From the NCBI GenBank assembly GCA_038216655.1, contig JBBQPZ010000021.1, positions 4,403 to 68,402 of the forward strand: DNA of 64,000 nucleotides, read 5' to 3'. Below, one piece after another: positions 36,057 through 44,446 of the stretch (positions within the stretch are counted from its first letter, which is position 1; every line of letters begins with the position of its first letter). The DNA comes from JAFDWR01 sp038216655. Its GTDB lineage: Bacteria; Armatimonadota; Fimbriimonadia; Fimbriimonadales; Fimbriimonadaceae. The position numbers and the translations under genes are program-made. Under the pieces are notes generated by a model. The model did not search any database. It worked only from the letters and a program-made list of their open reading frames with translations, and was not told the DNA's origin.

Positions 36057-36593
36057 TTGAATTCGACTGATGAAGCAAGGAAAGATCTCGATCGCCTCGT
36101 CGCCGCTGGCGATGTGCATCCGATGGTGCGGATTTACTCGGCAATTCTTGCCTATCGTGGCGGGCGACCGGGAGAGGGCCCGTCTGAGCTACGTGACCTC
36201 GAGTCCCGCTCGGACCCGATGACCGAACTTCCGGTGCTTGCTTTAGCTGTCTACCTCGACGCAAGCCTCGAAGCGGACGTGCGCCGAGTTATCCAGGCTT
36301 GCATCGATGCTCCCGAAGGCTCTCCGACCTTTCTTGCCGAAGTGGTAGAGATCTTACTAAGAGCCAAGAGGCTGGCTGATGCGAAGGACGTGCATCATGC
36401 CGCGACAAAGTTGTTTCCCGAGGTGCCAGTACTCCGAGTTTTGGAGGCCCGGATCGCTCTGCTCGAAGGGGACAAGGAGCTGGGGCGCCGTATCTTTCAG
36501 AAGTTGCCACGCGGCTATCGTGTTCCGCAAGTTGGCCTCGGAAGGTTGCTCTGGCTAGTTGTCAAGCGGCTAATTCGTGGACCGAAGAAATGA
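36057..36593 (+). CDS. TPR-like protein of unknown role
   Basis: A 178-residue all-helical product (ARKDLDRLVAAGDVHPMVRI, LPVLALAVYLDASLEADVRR, AEVVEILLRAKRLADAKDV, LFPEVPVLRVLEARIALLEG) has spacing like two or three TPR units. The C-terminus ends in a hydrophobic and basic helix (LLWLVVKRLIRGPKK), possibly a membrane association. The start is a TTG at 36057 without a clear ribosome-binding site; an in-frame ATG lies at about 36123. It probably shares a transcript with the lipoprotein gene. Confidence 0.6.
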   Translation: MNSTDEARKDLDRLVAAGDVHPMVRIYSAILAYRGGRPGEGPSELRDLESRSDPMTELPVLALAVYLDASLEADVRRVIQACIDAPEGSPTFLAEVVEILLRAKRLADAKDVHHAATKLFPEVPVLRVLEARIALLEGDKELGRRIFQKLPRGYRVPQVGLGRLLWLVVKRLIRGPKK

Positions 36594-36612
36594 GTATCGA
36601 GGGCCGCAATGC

Positions 36613-36642
36613 CCTCCTGCGCGGTCGTCTCCGCGCAGGAGG
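36613..36642. terminator. Strong bidirectional terminator hairpin
   Basis: CCTCCTGCGCGG and CCGCGCAGGAGG are exact complements (12-base stem) with a six-base loop, between convergent genes ending at 36593 and 36652. A short hairpin GAGGGC/GCCCTC lies just before. A TTT follows the stem on the plus strand. Confidence 0.8.
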
Positions 36643-36651
36643 CTTTGGCGT

Positions 36652-37401
36652 TTACTTGGCGCCGCGGCGACGCGGACGGGCAAAGATCGCCAGGCCGATC
36701 GCGCCGGCGATGAGCGTCATTGGCTCGGGGACCGGGGTCGCGTTGACGTGCATGTCGTCGAGCGCGAGTGCGTGGCGGCTGGCGTTGCCGACGTGCAGCC
36801 AGCGGACCCAGACGTCGGTGCCGTTGAGCCAGTTCAGACCGGTGATGGTGCCGTTCGGGTTGGCCTCGTTGACGGGGAGGTTGCCGTTGAGCGGACCCGC
36901 GCCGACGTTGCTGACCGAGTTGAAGTCGAGCGGGTTGAACGACGTCCAGTTGCCGGAGAACAGGCTGGTCGCGTTGGTGCTGTAGGAGAAGCTGAGGACG
37001 TCGGTCAGGGCGAATCCGCCGTCGCGCCACTGCTCACCGGTGTAGTTGAGGGTCAGGGCGCTGAACGTGCCGCCGGAGGCGTTGTTGATGCGCATTCCGT
37101 AGACGATCAGGGCGCCGGGGAGGGCGACCGAGCCGAGCGCTCGCTCCGGGGAGGGCATTTGGCCCTCGCTGTATTGGCCGGAGGCCGCGAGCGTGCCGTT
37201 GTCGGCGTCGTAGCTGGTCTGGTTCGAGTACCAACCTTGCATGGTGGGGGCCGGGTTGTTGTCGACCCACGGGTTTCCGAGGCCGTTCGGAGCGAGGTTG
37301 TCGAAGTTTTGGTAGTAGGTGCCGGGTCCGGTCAGGACGACCTGGGCGGAGGCGGAGGCGACGACGAGGGTCAAGGCGGCGATGGCAAACGTGAACTTCA
37401 T
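36652..37401 (-). CDS. PEP-CTERM secreted beta-sandwich protein
   Basis: From ATG 37401, with AGAGGAAG upstream, the product (249 residues) has signal KFTFAIAALTLVVASASA, a jelly-roll/lectin-like domain (TYYQNFDNLA, TSYDADNGTLAASGQYSE, LTLNYTGEQWRDGG, VWVRWLHVGNASRHALALDD) and the sorting end TPVPEPMTLIAGAIGLAIF followed by Arg-rich residues. The DDMHVNA segment before the tail is typical of this type of carbohydrate-binding-like domain. Expected fate: exosortase-processed surface or matrix protein. This is the second PEP-CTERM gene within 3 kb. Confidence 0.88.
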   Translation of the reverse strand: MKFTFAIAALTLVVASASAQVVLTGPGTYYQNFDNLAPNGLGNPWVDNNPAPTMQGWYSNQTSYDADNGTLAASGQYSEGQMPSPERALGSVALPGALIVYGMRINNASGGTFSALTLNYTGEQWRDGGFALTDVLSFSYSTNATSLFSGNWTSFNPLDFNSVSNVGAGPLNGNLPVNEANPNGTITGLNWLNGTDVWVRWLHVGNASRHALALDDMHVNATPVPEPMTLIAGAIGLAIFARPRRRGAK

Positions 37402-37646
37402 TGGAATCTTCCTCTCCCGCCTTACTTTTTTGTTAAGGCGATGGAAGGGCAGACTTAGTGCAGGATTGTTTCCGGTGAAGCCGTGGTCACAAAGGCCCAT
37501 GTTGAGGCTGGCGGGTCGCGCGACCCAGATCTTGCCTGATCGTGGGCTGCGGGTCAGGGTTGCTTTGGGTCACCTTGAAACCCACGCACCTGGCAGCGAG
37601 GGTCAGAACGGGTGATCGGTATCCGAGCACGACCAGCCGAGATACC

Positions 37647-38624
37647 TCAGATCCCCGACTTGCTGAGGCTGTGGCTTCGGAGGGGGATGTTCTGGCTGGA
37701 GATTGAGGCCGAGCGTCCGGGCACGATGTCCGAGGCCTTGGGTGGAGGCTTTAAGAACTCGCCCTGAATACCCTCAACTCGCAGTTCTCCGGTCGGCGTG
37801 ATTTCGAGAAAAGCGTAGAGCGGCTTCGAGTAAGGCTGCATGCCGTTGTACCAAAAGTAGCTTGCCGAATTGACGCAGTAGCAGGGCATCTGCTCGTAAG
37901 ATTGAAGCCAATCGACGTGCATATGCCCGCAGAGGCAGGCGGCGACGGCACCCCGCGGGTTGGCTTCGGCGGCACTGGAGATGACGTTCAGGACTTCGAC
38001 CTGCTCGGCGGGTAGAGACTGGCCCGGGACGGCGAAACCGAGGGGCTGGTGCGAAATGAGGATGACTGGTTCGCGCGAACTGCGCAGTTCTCGATCAAGC
38101 CACTCGAGCTGCTCGGGGTCTGCCCAGTTGCACGCGGCGCCATCGGTGAAGTAGTTGCCACTTGCGTACGAGACGAGCTTGCCGTCCTTCTTGAAGTGGT
38201 TGAGGTCGAGCACGACAAAACGGTAGCCGCCTATCACGCTCGCGTAGTATCGGTGTTTCATGCCCCAGCAGCGGATCGCCGCGTTCTTGTCGCACTTGTC
38301 CATGTCGTGGTTGCCCAGAACGTGGAGCTTGGGCATGCTGAGCTGGCTCCAGAGGTCGAGTACTTCTTTGGAATCCGGCTGGGAGTAACAGAAATCGCCC
38401 ATCTGGATGGTGAAGTCGATGTGCTTGCGCTTGTGAACGGCGCTGACAAACGCTTCGAGTCGGCTCTTGGCGTCCCGGGCGAGGCCGTGGTGGAGGTCGG
38501 TGATGACCGCGATGTGGAGCGACTTGGGGCGAGGGGCGTTGAGTCGCAGCGCGATGTTCCTAGTGGGACGGAAGGTAGAGGCCGCGCCATAGAGGCCAGC
38601 CCGGAGGAGTTCGCGGCGGGTCAT
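37647..38624 (-). CDS. Metallophosphoesterase (calcineurin-like), possibly exported
   Basis: The 325-residue product shows the family metal motifs in order: ITDLHHG (DxH), QMGDFCYS (GDxx), VLGNHDMDK (GNHD), ILISHQPLG and CGHMHVDW (GHxH). The N-terminus TRRELLRAGLYGAAS resembles a Tat-type leader with twin Arg, so the enzyme may be exported folded with its metals. Substrate not determinable; relatives act on phosphodiesters and nucleotides. The start ATG at 38624 has no strong ribosome-binding site. The C-terminal 40 residues are Ser/Pro-rich. Confidence 0.88.
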   Translation of the reverse strand: MTRRELLRAGLYGAASTFRPTRNIALRLNAPRPKSLHIAVITDLHHGLARDAKSRLEAFVSAVHKRKHIDFTIQMGDFCYSQPDSKEVLDLWSQLSMPKLHVLGNHDMDKCDKNAAIRCWGMKHRYYASVIGGYRFVVLDLNHFKKDGKLVSYASGNYFTDGAACNWADPEQLEWLDRELRSSREPVILISHQPLGFAVPGQSLPAEQVEVLNVISSAAEANPRGAVAACLCGHMHVDWLQSYEQMPCYCVNSASYFWYNGMQPYSKPLYAFLEITPTGELRVEGIQGEFLKPPPKASDIVPGRSASISSQNIPLRSHSLSKSGI

Positions 38625-38650
38625 GCTGGCATTATCGCATTGGGTTGGTG

Positions 38651-38700
38651 ATTCGCTGCTCGCTACTCGCTACTCGGTAAAGGGCGAGCGATTCGTGAGG
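38651..38700. repeat. GATTCGCTGCTCGCTACTCG simple-word repeat
   Basis: A short run of related words (GATTCGCTG, CTCGCTACTCGCTACTCGG, AGCGATTCG) between two minus-strand genes. It belongs to the same loose family as 60626-60655, 62767-62850 and the insert in sufB. Confidence 0.5.
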
Positions 38701-38717
38701 ACCGTTTAGAGGTCACG

Positions 38718-39233
38718 CTAGTTGTCCGGAGTGTCTTCGCCGAGGATGTGGCGGATCGTGTAGATCTGGCCGATGTGGTAGGCGACGTGATAAGCGGCGA
38801 ATCTTAGGCGGGTTTCGACGTCCGGGGCGGCTTCGGACCATTCGTCCTGGAAGCGGTGGTCGGGTCCCTTGTCGTAGCCATCGAGGGCGGTCAGGATCCT
38901 CTGATGTTGGTCTCGCCAGCTCTGCTTGACTTCCTGCGGGTTCATCGCGAGGAGTTCTGGCTTTGGCGGATGCTCGAGGATCGTTGGTGGCCAGCCGTAG
39001 GGGTCTCGGAGCATCAGGTGATCGCCCCAGTCTTCTTTCGGGACCCCGAGGAGGTAGCGGAGGATGATCGAGGCTTCGGAGTAGACGGTGTGCGCGGCGA
39101 TCTCGGCGATCGAGATCGTGTTTTGGTTGGGTCGGTGATGGAGGGTGTCGAGGCTAAGTCCTTCGAAGGCCATGTCGAGGTCTACAAAGCTCCAGTCCCA
39201 GGCTCGAATCAGGGTCGCGACGGTCGGATGCAT
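38718..39233 (-). CDS. DinB-family protein
   Basis: From ATG 39233 the product (171 residues) is a four-helix bundle of the DinB/YfiT type. The three metal-ligand His positions can be seen: His 48 (AEIAAHTVYSE) and the C-terminal pair in AAYHVAYHIGQI (His 149 and 153). DinB-like proteins are metal-binding thiol-transferase-like or unknown enzymes, often stress related. The frame is open further upstream, but that part is the shadow of the neighbouring gene. AGGAG lies just one base before the ATG. Confidence 0.85.
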   Translation of the reverse strand: MHPTVATLIRAWDWSFVDLDMAFEGLSLDTLHHRPNQNTISIAEIAAHTVYSEASIILRYLLGVPKEDWGDHLMLRDPYGWPPTILEHPPKPELLAMNPQEVKQSWRDQHQRILTALDGYDKGPDHRFQDEWSEAAPDVETRLRFAAYHVAYHIGQIYTIRHILGEDTPDN

Positions 39234-39255
39234 ACTCCTAGTTGCCGTTGGTTCG

Positions 39256-40377
39256 CTAAGAGTGATGGATCTCGGCGACGTAGGAGGCGTGGTCCGTCGT
39301 GAAGTACACCAGGGGTGTTCCGTTCTGATCGTAGAGCCATTGGATGCCGCTGCCACGCCCGCTGATGACGATGCGCGTGACGTTCCAGGCTTCGGGATGG
39401 ATGCCGCGCTTGAAGTTCGTCTTGAACTCGACGCTGCGTAGCTGGCTCGCTCGGATCGGGGTCTTGAGCTCGATCGGGACGCACATGTCGTAGTCGGCAA
39501 TCCAGTGGGAGCCGTTGTTCAGGTTGTAGAGTGTCTCGCCTTGGCCCTCGATCTTGATCGCGACCTGGCAGTCGTCACCCATGCCGCGGAGGTCGTCAGA
39601 CCCGGTCCAAACCTGGATGAGCAGATAGTGAATAAGCCCGTCGCTAGCGTCTGCGGGTTCGATGATTGCGGGAGGCGCGGCGTTACGGTACCGGTCGTCG
39701 ACGAAGTAAGTGAGGTAGCGCTCATTGGGAGCATCCTTGCCTGCTGACATCGTGTAGCACTGATGAGCCACGTCGGGACGCAGATAGCTCATCTGACCGG
39801 GGCTATTGGGATCGTAGCAAACGATCTGCAGGTCCTCACGGTAGTCGCCTAGGGCACCTTGATAGCGTCCGTAATCATATCCGATGGCCAAGACTTGGTG
39901 GCCGAGGCCCGCGCCATTCATCGGCGCGAGTCCGAGTTGGACCGGGGAGCCGGCGTCGATTCCCCTCTTGACCTCGCCGAGGCGGAGATCGTTTCGGAGT
40001 CCGCGCTCAAAAAGTTCTTTGTTCTTGCCGCCGTTGGGGTTGGTGAGGGAGACGTCGGTCCACCGGTCGAGGTTGCTGGCCAGCGACGTGGCTTCGCGGT
40101 TGAAGATGTAGGTGTGAAGGGGAGAGCCGACAGCAGGTCGGTAGTCGAGGCGGGGGATCTTGCGCCCGGTGAGAAAGTAGTCCAGGGAAGCGTAGACCAT
40201 GCCTCCGCAGAGGCCTCCAGTGTGGAAGTTGACGAACGGGACGTTGTCGTTCTTGAAGTCGTTCTTGAACATGAACCCGTGGATGCGCGGGTCGAACTTG
40301 GTCCTTGCCGATTGGGCGTAGCACAGGGTGGTAATGGCCGCGCCGATGAGGAGGGTAGTCAGCAAGGATCGCTTCAT
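39256..40377 (-). CDS. Secreted cysteine-peptidase-like protein
   Basis: The 373-residue product has a signal peptide (SLLTTLLIGAAITTLCYAQ), then a papain/C39-like arrangement: Cys 57 in HTGGLCGGMVYASLDYF, His 160 in GAGLGHQVLAIGYDY and Asn 191 in CYDPN. These fit the Cys-His-Asn/Asp order of C39/papain-fold enzymes. A C-terminal beta domain about 230-373 contains CQVAIKIEGQGETLYNL. The order suggests a secreted hydrolase, but activity is not proven and no substrate can be named. It ends 23 bases upstream of the DinB-family start. Confidence 0.65.
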   Translation of the reverse strand: MKRSLLTTLLIGAAITTLCYAQSARTKFDPRIHGFMFKNDFKNDNVPFVNFHTGGLCGGMVYASLDYFLTGRKIPRLDYRPAVGSPLHTYIFNREATSLASNLDRWTDVSLTNPNGGKNKELFERGLRNDLRLGEVKRGIDAGSPVQLGLAPMNGAGLGHQVLAIGYDYGRYQGALGDYREDLQIVCYDPNSPGQMSYLRPDVAHQCYTMSAGKDAPNERYLTYFVDDRYRNAAPPAIIEPADASDGLIHYLLIQVWTGSDDLRGMGDDCQVAIKIEGQGETLYNLNNGSHWIADYDMCVPIELKTPIRASQLRSVEFKTNFKRGIHPEAWNVTRIVISGRGSGIQWLYDQNGTPLVYFTTDHASYVAEIHHS

Positions 40378-40543
40378 GCCTCAGCATACGCTGGTTTTTG
40401 AAATATCCTGGCAGAAAGTACGGTCCCTAGAAATGTAAGGAGTGTCTAGGCCTACGTTTGATAGGTTGCGATCGGGAGATTAGGGGGAAGGAGGAGGTGA
40501 TGACAGGTTCACGACAGGCCAGGGCTGTTCCCGCCGTCGTCGC

Positions 40544-42013
40544 CTAGCCGTAGGCTTCGTCTTGCTCGATCTTGCTCAGCACCCAATCGAAGTCGCCGCG
40601 GGTGATTTTGCCTCCGCAGTGGGTGCAGTCGCCGGCCATGTTGACGGAGAGCGGAGCTCCGCAGTTGGGACAGGTTTGGGCGTCCTTGTCGTTTTCCTTG
40701 GCCCCCTTGCCGCGGATGAAGGTCCAGTATTCGCTGAAGGGCCGGGGCGAGGAGTTGGAGCCTTTGACCACCTTGTTCTGGGCGTCGACGGTGAAGTCGA
40801 GCATCTGCGCGAAGATGCGCACGGTGATTGCGTCGCAGAAGGGGTCAGTTTGGAACTTGACGAACTCGACCGTTTCGACCTCAATCTGGTCAAGCACGTT
40901 CCGTAGGTTCTGGGACTTGTAGGCCTCGATCCAGTAGCGGTGCATCTGGAACATGCTGTCGGTCTCGTAGGGGCGGGCGTCCTCCCACTTGAGCGACGAC
41001 CAGGCGCTTTGAAGCGCTAGGAAAATGGCACGGAAGCGGGTCTCGGCGTGGCTCTTGGAGAACTCCGGGTTTCGGGCGAGGAACTCGGCCTGGGCCTCGT
41101 CGAAGTTCGGTTGGTACACGGTTGGGAAGTCGGTGCCTTCTTCGGGGACATCGGAGGTGAGGAGCGGGCCTCGGGATTCCTTTTGGAGGACGCTGATGTC
41201 GGTTACGAACCAGGCGAAGTCGCCGCCGGTGATCTTGACGCCGCAATATTGGCAGCGGCCGTCGTCGGTCTTCTCGAGCCCGCCGCCGCACTTGGGGCAG
41301 TGGAGCGCGGTGATCTGGTCGGGCTTGGGCGAGAGGACATCTCGCTTCCGGCTAAAGGTCCACTGCTCGATGACGTAGAAGCCGTTCTCCTTCCCCTTGA
41401 AATTGACCTCGGTGTAGTTGGTCTCGAAGGTGACGGTGATCGTTACCGTCTCGTTTGCATCCGGGTCGGAGACCGAATCGATCTGGGATCGCCCGACGAT
41501 CACGCCTTTGACGTCTTGGATGGCCGGCGGGGCCGGGACGAGCTGGGCGAGGGCGGTTGGGTCGGCGTAGGACGTGTAGTTGTTCAGGTCGCCTCGGCCT
41601 CGGGCCTCGTGCATCTTGCCGTAGAGCGCGTAGACGAAGTCGTTGAACGAGATCTCCGAGAAGTTCGGATCGTACTTGCCGATCTTGGCCAGGTTCGATC
41701 TTGCGTCCTGCTGGGCTGCGGTGTCGGTTGAGGTGCCGGCGGACGAGTAGGAGGCGGGTTTGCCGCCGTTCTTGTTGAGCCACCAGAGCCCGATGATGAT
41801 CGCGATGGTGAGCGGGATGCCTACCGTGGGGTGGTAGATGATCAGCTCGATCAGCCAGATGATGAGCTGGAGGAAGAAGCCGCCGTCGCCGCCGCCTCCG
41901 CCGCTGTGGCCGCCGGAGAACGACTCTCCGCCGCCGACTCGGGCGATGGCCGTTGCGGCGAGGAGGAGGCCGAGGATGACGAGTCCTTGCTTTGGACCGA
42001 GGCGAGGGATCAT
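40544..42013 (-). CDS. Membrane protein with two Tim44-like domains and two zinc ribbons
   Basis: From ATG 42013 the product (489 residues) has an N-terminal signal or anchor (GLVILGLLLAATAIARVGGG), a Gly/Ser/His-rich stretch and one membrane helix (IYHPTVGIPLTIAIIIGLWW). A Tim44-like domain follows (KYDPNFSEISFNDFVYAL, YVIEQWTFSRKRDV) with a zinc ribbon (HCPKCGG...CQYCG). A second such domain (FRAIFLALQSAWSSLKWED) ends in another ribbon (CPNCGA...CTHCGG). GGDFAWFVTDI and RGDFDWVLSKI after each ribbon show that the two halves are repeats. It overlaps the TPM gene by 4 nt. Tim44-like domains bind membranes; the role here is unknown. Confidence 0.75.
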   Translation of the reverse strand: MIPRLGPKQGLVILGLLLAATAIARVGGGESFSGGHSGGGGGDGGFFLQLIIWLIELIIYHPTVGIPLTIAIIIGLWWLNKNGGKPASYSSAGTSTDTAAQQDARSNLAKIGKYDPNFSEISFNDFVYALYGKMHEARGRGDLNNYTSYADPTALAQLVPAPPAIQDVKGVIVGRSQIDSVSDPDANETVTITVTFETNYTEVNFKGKENGFYVIEQWTFSRKRDVLSPKPDQITALHCPKCGGGLEKTDDGRCQYCGVKITGGDFAWFVTDISVLQKESRGPLLTSDVPEEGTDFPTVYQPNFDEAQAEFLARNPEFSKSHAETRFRAIFLALQSAWSSLKWEDARPYETDSMFQMHRYWIEAYKSQNLRNVLDQIEVETVEFVKFQTDPFCDAITVRIFAQMLDFTVDAQNKVVKGSNSSPRPFSEYWTFIRGKGAKENDKDAQTCPNCGAPLSVNMAGDCTHCGGKITRGDFDWVLSKIEQDEAYG

Positions 42014-42633
42014 GGTTGTCGCCTCGGCCGGTCGGGTAGCTCGTTCGGGTTGTCTTCGGTTGGCGGGAGGCATCGGCCGAGCACGTGGCAGAGCATGTCG
42101 AGCCCTTCCAGCAGCGCCTTGCCTGGGTCGGGCTGGCGGAACATGTGGCGGATCTTGTCGACCGCGTGGCCCCAGTCTTGGGCGACGACGGCGATGGTGA
42201 CGCCCGTGTCGGTTCTCACGATTGTGGTTTGCTCGAGCCAGGAGACGTAGATGAGGAGGCCGGTGCGGGCTCTCGTGGTTCCTACTTTGTCGCGGACGAA
42301 GGCGGCGTTGGCGGCGGCGTCTACCTGCTTCCGCCTTCGCTTTGGGCTCGTGAGGAGGCGGGTGAGGCCGGGGAGCCACCAGCTTAGTCCCCATCCGATG
42401 CCGAAGAAGATGGGGACGTCGACGGCGACGGTCCACTCGGTTTGGTGCCACGGTCCGAAGAGGATGCCGAGGAGGCCGATGTAGGCGAGGACGGAGGCGC
42501 AGATGAGGTGGACGTCTCGGTAGTGGCCGGAGGACGGCTCGACCACGACGACGATCTCGGCGCTCGTGCAGAGCTCCACGGCGGCGACCTTCTCGGTCAG
42601 CCGCTCGTAATAGGCCTCATCGAATCGATGCAT
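42010..42633 (-). CDS. TPM-domain membrane protein
   Basis: The 207-residue product carries a TPM domain split by membrane helices: a start like AVELCTSAEIVVVVEPSSGHYRD, then two helices (VHLICASVLAYIGLLGILFG and VDVPIFFGIGWGLSWWLPG), then RTGLLIYVSWLEQTTIVRTD and VAQDWGHAVDKI. TPM proteins occur in envelope quality control and photosystem repair in other organisms. The ATGA overlap with the Tim44-like gene shows a two-gene operon, a pairing known for TPM proteins. The ATG has weak upstream signals. Confidence 0.8.
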   Translation of the reverse strand: MHRFDEAYYERLTEKVAAVELCTSAEIVVVVEPSSGHYRDVHLICASVLAYIGLLGILFGPWHQTEWTVAVDVPIFFGIGWGLSWWLPGLTRLLTSPKRRRKQVDAAANAAFVRDKVGTTRARTGLLIYVSWLEQTTIVRTDTGVTIAVVAQDWGHAVDKIRHMFRQPDPGKALLEGLDMLCHVLGRCLPPTEDNPNELPDRPRRQP

Positions 42634-42977
42634 CCCGTTTGCGATTATGGCCGAGTCTCTGTCTTGCTTCGATCTGATTGTCCCAGGCTCGTGCGGAGAC
42701 GGTTACCCTGACTCAAGCCCGATCGATTCAAAGCGCGAGCAAGCTCGAACCTGAAAGTGGAAATTCTGAGAATTCTCGCAATTCCTGCTGCACGTGCTTA
42801 CCCAGATTGGGAATGTGGGAATGTGGGCTTTTTTGGGTCGGCTTGTCTGCGTTGGCGGGTTGCATCTACAGTCTGTTGGCTCTGGGAGAGAGGAAAGTCA
42901 ACTAGGTTTCTTCTGGCCTGCTTTCGGTTTGGGGGGTGTGTGGCCGGGTCCGGTCGAGCAAGCTCGACGCACTCCCA

Positions 42978-43083
42978 AAGGCGGATTCTGGCACCCCTTC
43001 AGGGTGCGGGATTGGGTGGCCGGTGACCCGGGATCGCCGGAGCGACCGCCGGGCTATTTTCTGGGACCTCTTCGAGGTCGGGA
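42978..43083 (+). repeat. CGGGCTA...GGGGTCGG family repeats
   Basis: Two units, AAGGCGGATTCTGGCACCCC onward and CGCCGGGCTATTTTCTGGGA onward, each with a short hairpin (CACCCCTTCAGGGTG; GACCTCTTCGAGGTC). Related to the units at 53233-53335. Confidence 0.6.
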
Positions 43084-43245
43084 TTCCAGGCGTCACCTCG
43101 TGGGTTTCGGAATCTGGGTGGATTTAGCCTCAGGGTTGGGCCGGTGGCGGTTCCGAGCCTTGTCCAGGAGAACCCTGAGGCATCCAGAGCGGTGCTGGTC
43201 CTCGCGGTTTGGATTGACATGGACGGGGACGGTTTCGGATCGGAA

Positions 43246-43290
43246 GGCCCCCTCACCCCCCGCCCTCTCCCACGGCGGGGAGAGGGGGCC
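43246..43290. repeat. GGCCCCCTC...GAGGGGGCC hairpin
   Basis: A nine-base perfect stem with inner CT-rich/GA-rich symmetry. A related hairpin is at 61016-61055 (GGCCCCCTCC / GGGGAGGGGCC). Such palindromes are common noncoding repeats in GC-rich bacteria. Confidence 0.6.
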
Positions 43291-43467
43291 GGAGATCCGG
43301 CTCTTGTCTTCTTGCGGGTTAGGAGTTCGGGGGCGGTTTGGGGTTTGCGCACTTTGTTTGCCGGTTAGGATGGGGGTGGGGTTGGACGCTCTCGTGTTTG
43401 GGGCTTTGGTTAACCGTGGCTGCCGACGAGGCGCGATCGGTCCAGCAATTGGGCGGCGATTACGGCT

Positions 43468-43497
43468 TGCCGACAGGAGTGTCGGCGGTCCCGGTTA
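43468..43497 (+). repeat. GCCGACAGGAGTGTCGGC element, copy 1
   Basis: GCCGACA and TGTCGGC form a seven-base stem with GGAG loop, followed by GGTCCCGGTTA. Other copies: 56641-56668 (reverse), 56751-56780, 61118-61147. Confidence 0.8.
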
Positions 43498-43568
43498 ATT
43501 GAGGGGGATGGTTTCTTGTTTTGCGGTCTTGTCTTCGACTCCGCCGTATCGGATGAAGAGGGTTGGAG

Positions 43569-43616
43569 CTACGGGTGGGTAGTTAGCCTCGCGCCACAGG
43601 GCGTGGCGGGGCATCA
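43569..43616 (+). repeat. 48-base direct repeat left of RAYT
   Basis: Begins CTACGGGTGGGTAG and ends GCGTGGCGGGGCATCA; the copy at 44447-44494 differs at two positions. It contains a CGCCAC/GTGGCG hairpin. Confidence 0.85.
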
Positions 43617-43627
43617 CGGTTTGCGAT

Positions 43628-43684
43628 GCCTCGGCACGCTTGAGCTCCAGCCATGGGGGTTTACTCCTTCTTAAGTGCCGAGGC
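43628..43684. repeat. BIME-like palindrome A (overlaps RAYT 3' end)
   Basis: GCCTCGGCAC at the left and GTGCCGAGGC at the right are exact inverted repeats enclosing about 37 bases. The right arm encodes the last residues and sits at the stop codon of the RAYT gene. Confidence 0.8.
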
Positions 43685-44219
43685 TTACGACCGCCTGGAT
43701 TGGGAGGCCGTGCTCTTCCGACCACTCCCCGCGGCTTACTAACTGTGCGCTTGACCATGGATAGCAATCCGGGTCCTCGACATATCCAGCCCTAACCGGG
43801 TTGAGGTGAACGTAGCTCATCTTCTGCCAAAGCATTTGCTCGTCCTCGACTTCAATGCTCCGGTATCCGTTCATCCAGAATCGGCGTCGATTGAGACCCA
43901 GTTGTTGGTCAAATTCTCGCACTTCTGATTCGGTGAGGAGCGGGCGGAGGGCCGCTGATGTATTGGCCTTGAAGGCACGCATGAAGCTCGGCCCGGTGAG
44001 CGCTTCGGGAAGCCGGACGAGCATGTGGATGTGGTGGGGCATGACTACGTAGGCGTGCAGAGCTACTTTGGCGAGCTTGCACTGTCGAGCCAGGTTTTGC
44101 ACCATGGCTTCGCGCATCTCTTCTCGACGGAAGGCGTGGACGAAGTCGAGGACGGTGGTGGTGATGAAGAGCGTCGCCCCGGGGTTTGCATTATTTCTGT
44201 AATGCTTGTAGCTGCCCAC
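43671..44219 (-). mobile_element. REP-associated tyrosine transposase (RAYT, Y1 type)
   Basis: The 182-residue protein is a single-domain Y1/IS200-like HUH nuclease. The metal-binding HUH motif lies in MPHHIHML (His 63 and 65) and the catalytic Tyr in QKMSYVHLNPVRAGY (Tyr 134), with the family segments FITTTVLDF and RRFWMNGYRS. RAYTs act on REP/BIME palindromes in single-stranded form. Here the gene is surrounded by matching palindromes and by a 48-base direct repeat, so it is probably domesticated with its own REP family. It starts at GTG 44219 with no clear ribosome-binding site. Its last codons (SLGT and stop) lie within a REP arm. Confidence 0.92.
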
Positions 44220-44287
44220 TTAGCAATTATGTGCTGACTTTGTCTAGCGGGGTCAGTCTCTAGCCTCGGCACTTGGTTTTTCCGCAT

Positions 44288-44342
44288 GCCTCGGCGCGCT
44301 CTATCCTCAGATGTTTGTGAGGGATCGCTAGAGTGCCGAGGC
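44288..44342. repeat. BIME-like palindrome B
   Basis: GCCTCGGCGC at the left and GTGCCGAGGC at the right enclose a partly self-complementary middle (ATCCTCA / TGAGGGAT). Confidence 0.8.
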
Positions 44343-44381
44343 TTGGGTCGGAGTGTGGACGCGCCTTGGCGGCTGAGTTCA

Positions 44382-44437
44382 GCCTCGGCACTTGGACCTG
44401 GGCCGGCTCCTTGCGAGAGGTTAGAACGTGCCGAGGC
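44382..44437. repeat. BIME-like palindrome C
   Basis: GCCTCGGCACTTGG at the left and GTGCCGAGGC at the right, 56 bases in all, same size and arms as palindromes A and B. Confidence 0.8.
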
Positions 44438-44446
44438 ATCCTAAAA

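Larger units (their letters stand above)
42634..43670. other. Gene-free repeat-rich stretch
   Basis: No supported gene. It holds two units of the CCGGGCTA/ACCTC-type repeat (42978-43010 and 43048-43083), a GGCCCCCTC...GAGGGGGCC hairpin (43246-43290), one GCCGACAGGAGTGTCGGC element (43468-43497), a copy of the RAYT-flanking direct repeat (43569-43616) and the start of a BIME-like palindrome. Confidence 0.6.

Noticed and set aside
39234..39500. Ser/Arg-rich extension of the DinB-like protein
   Set aside because: Shadow of the upstream cysteine-peptidase-like gene; ATG 39233 starts the DinB domain.
42014..42451. Arg-rich N-terminal extension of the Tim44-like protein
   Set aside because: It is the shadow of the TPM gene; ATG 42013 gives a normal signal/anchor.
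42794..43498. 234-codon plus-strand frame in the repeat region
   Set aside because: Low-complexity translation of repeat elements, no conserved domain.
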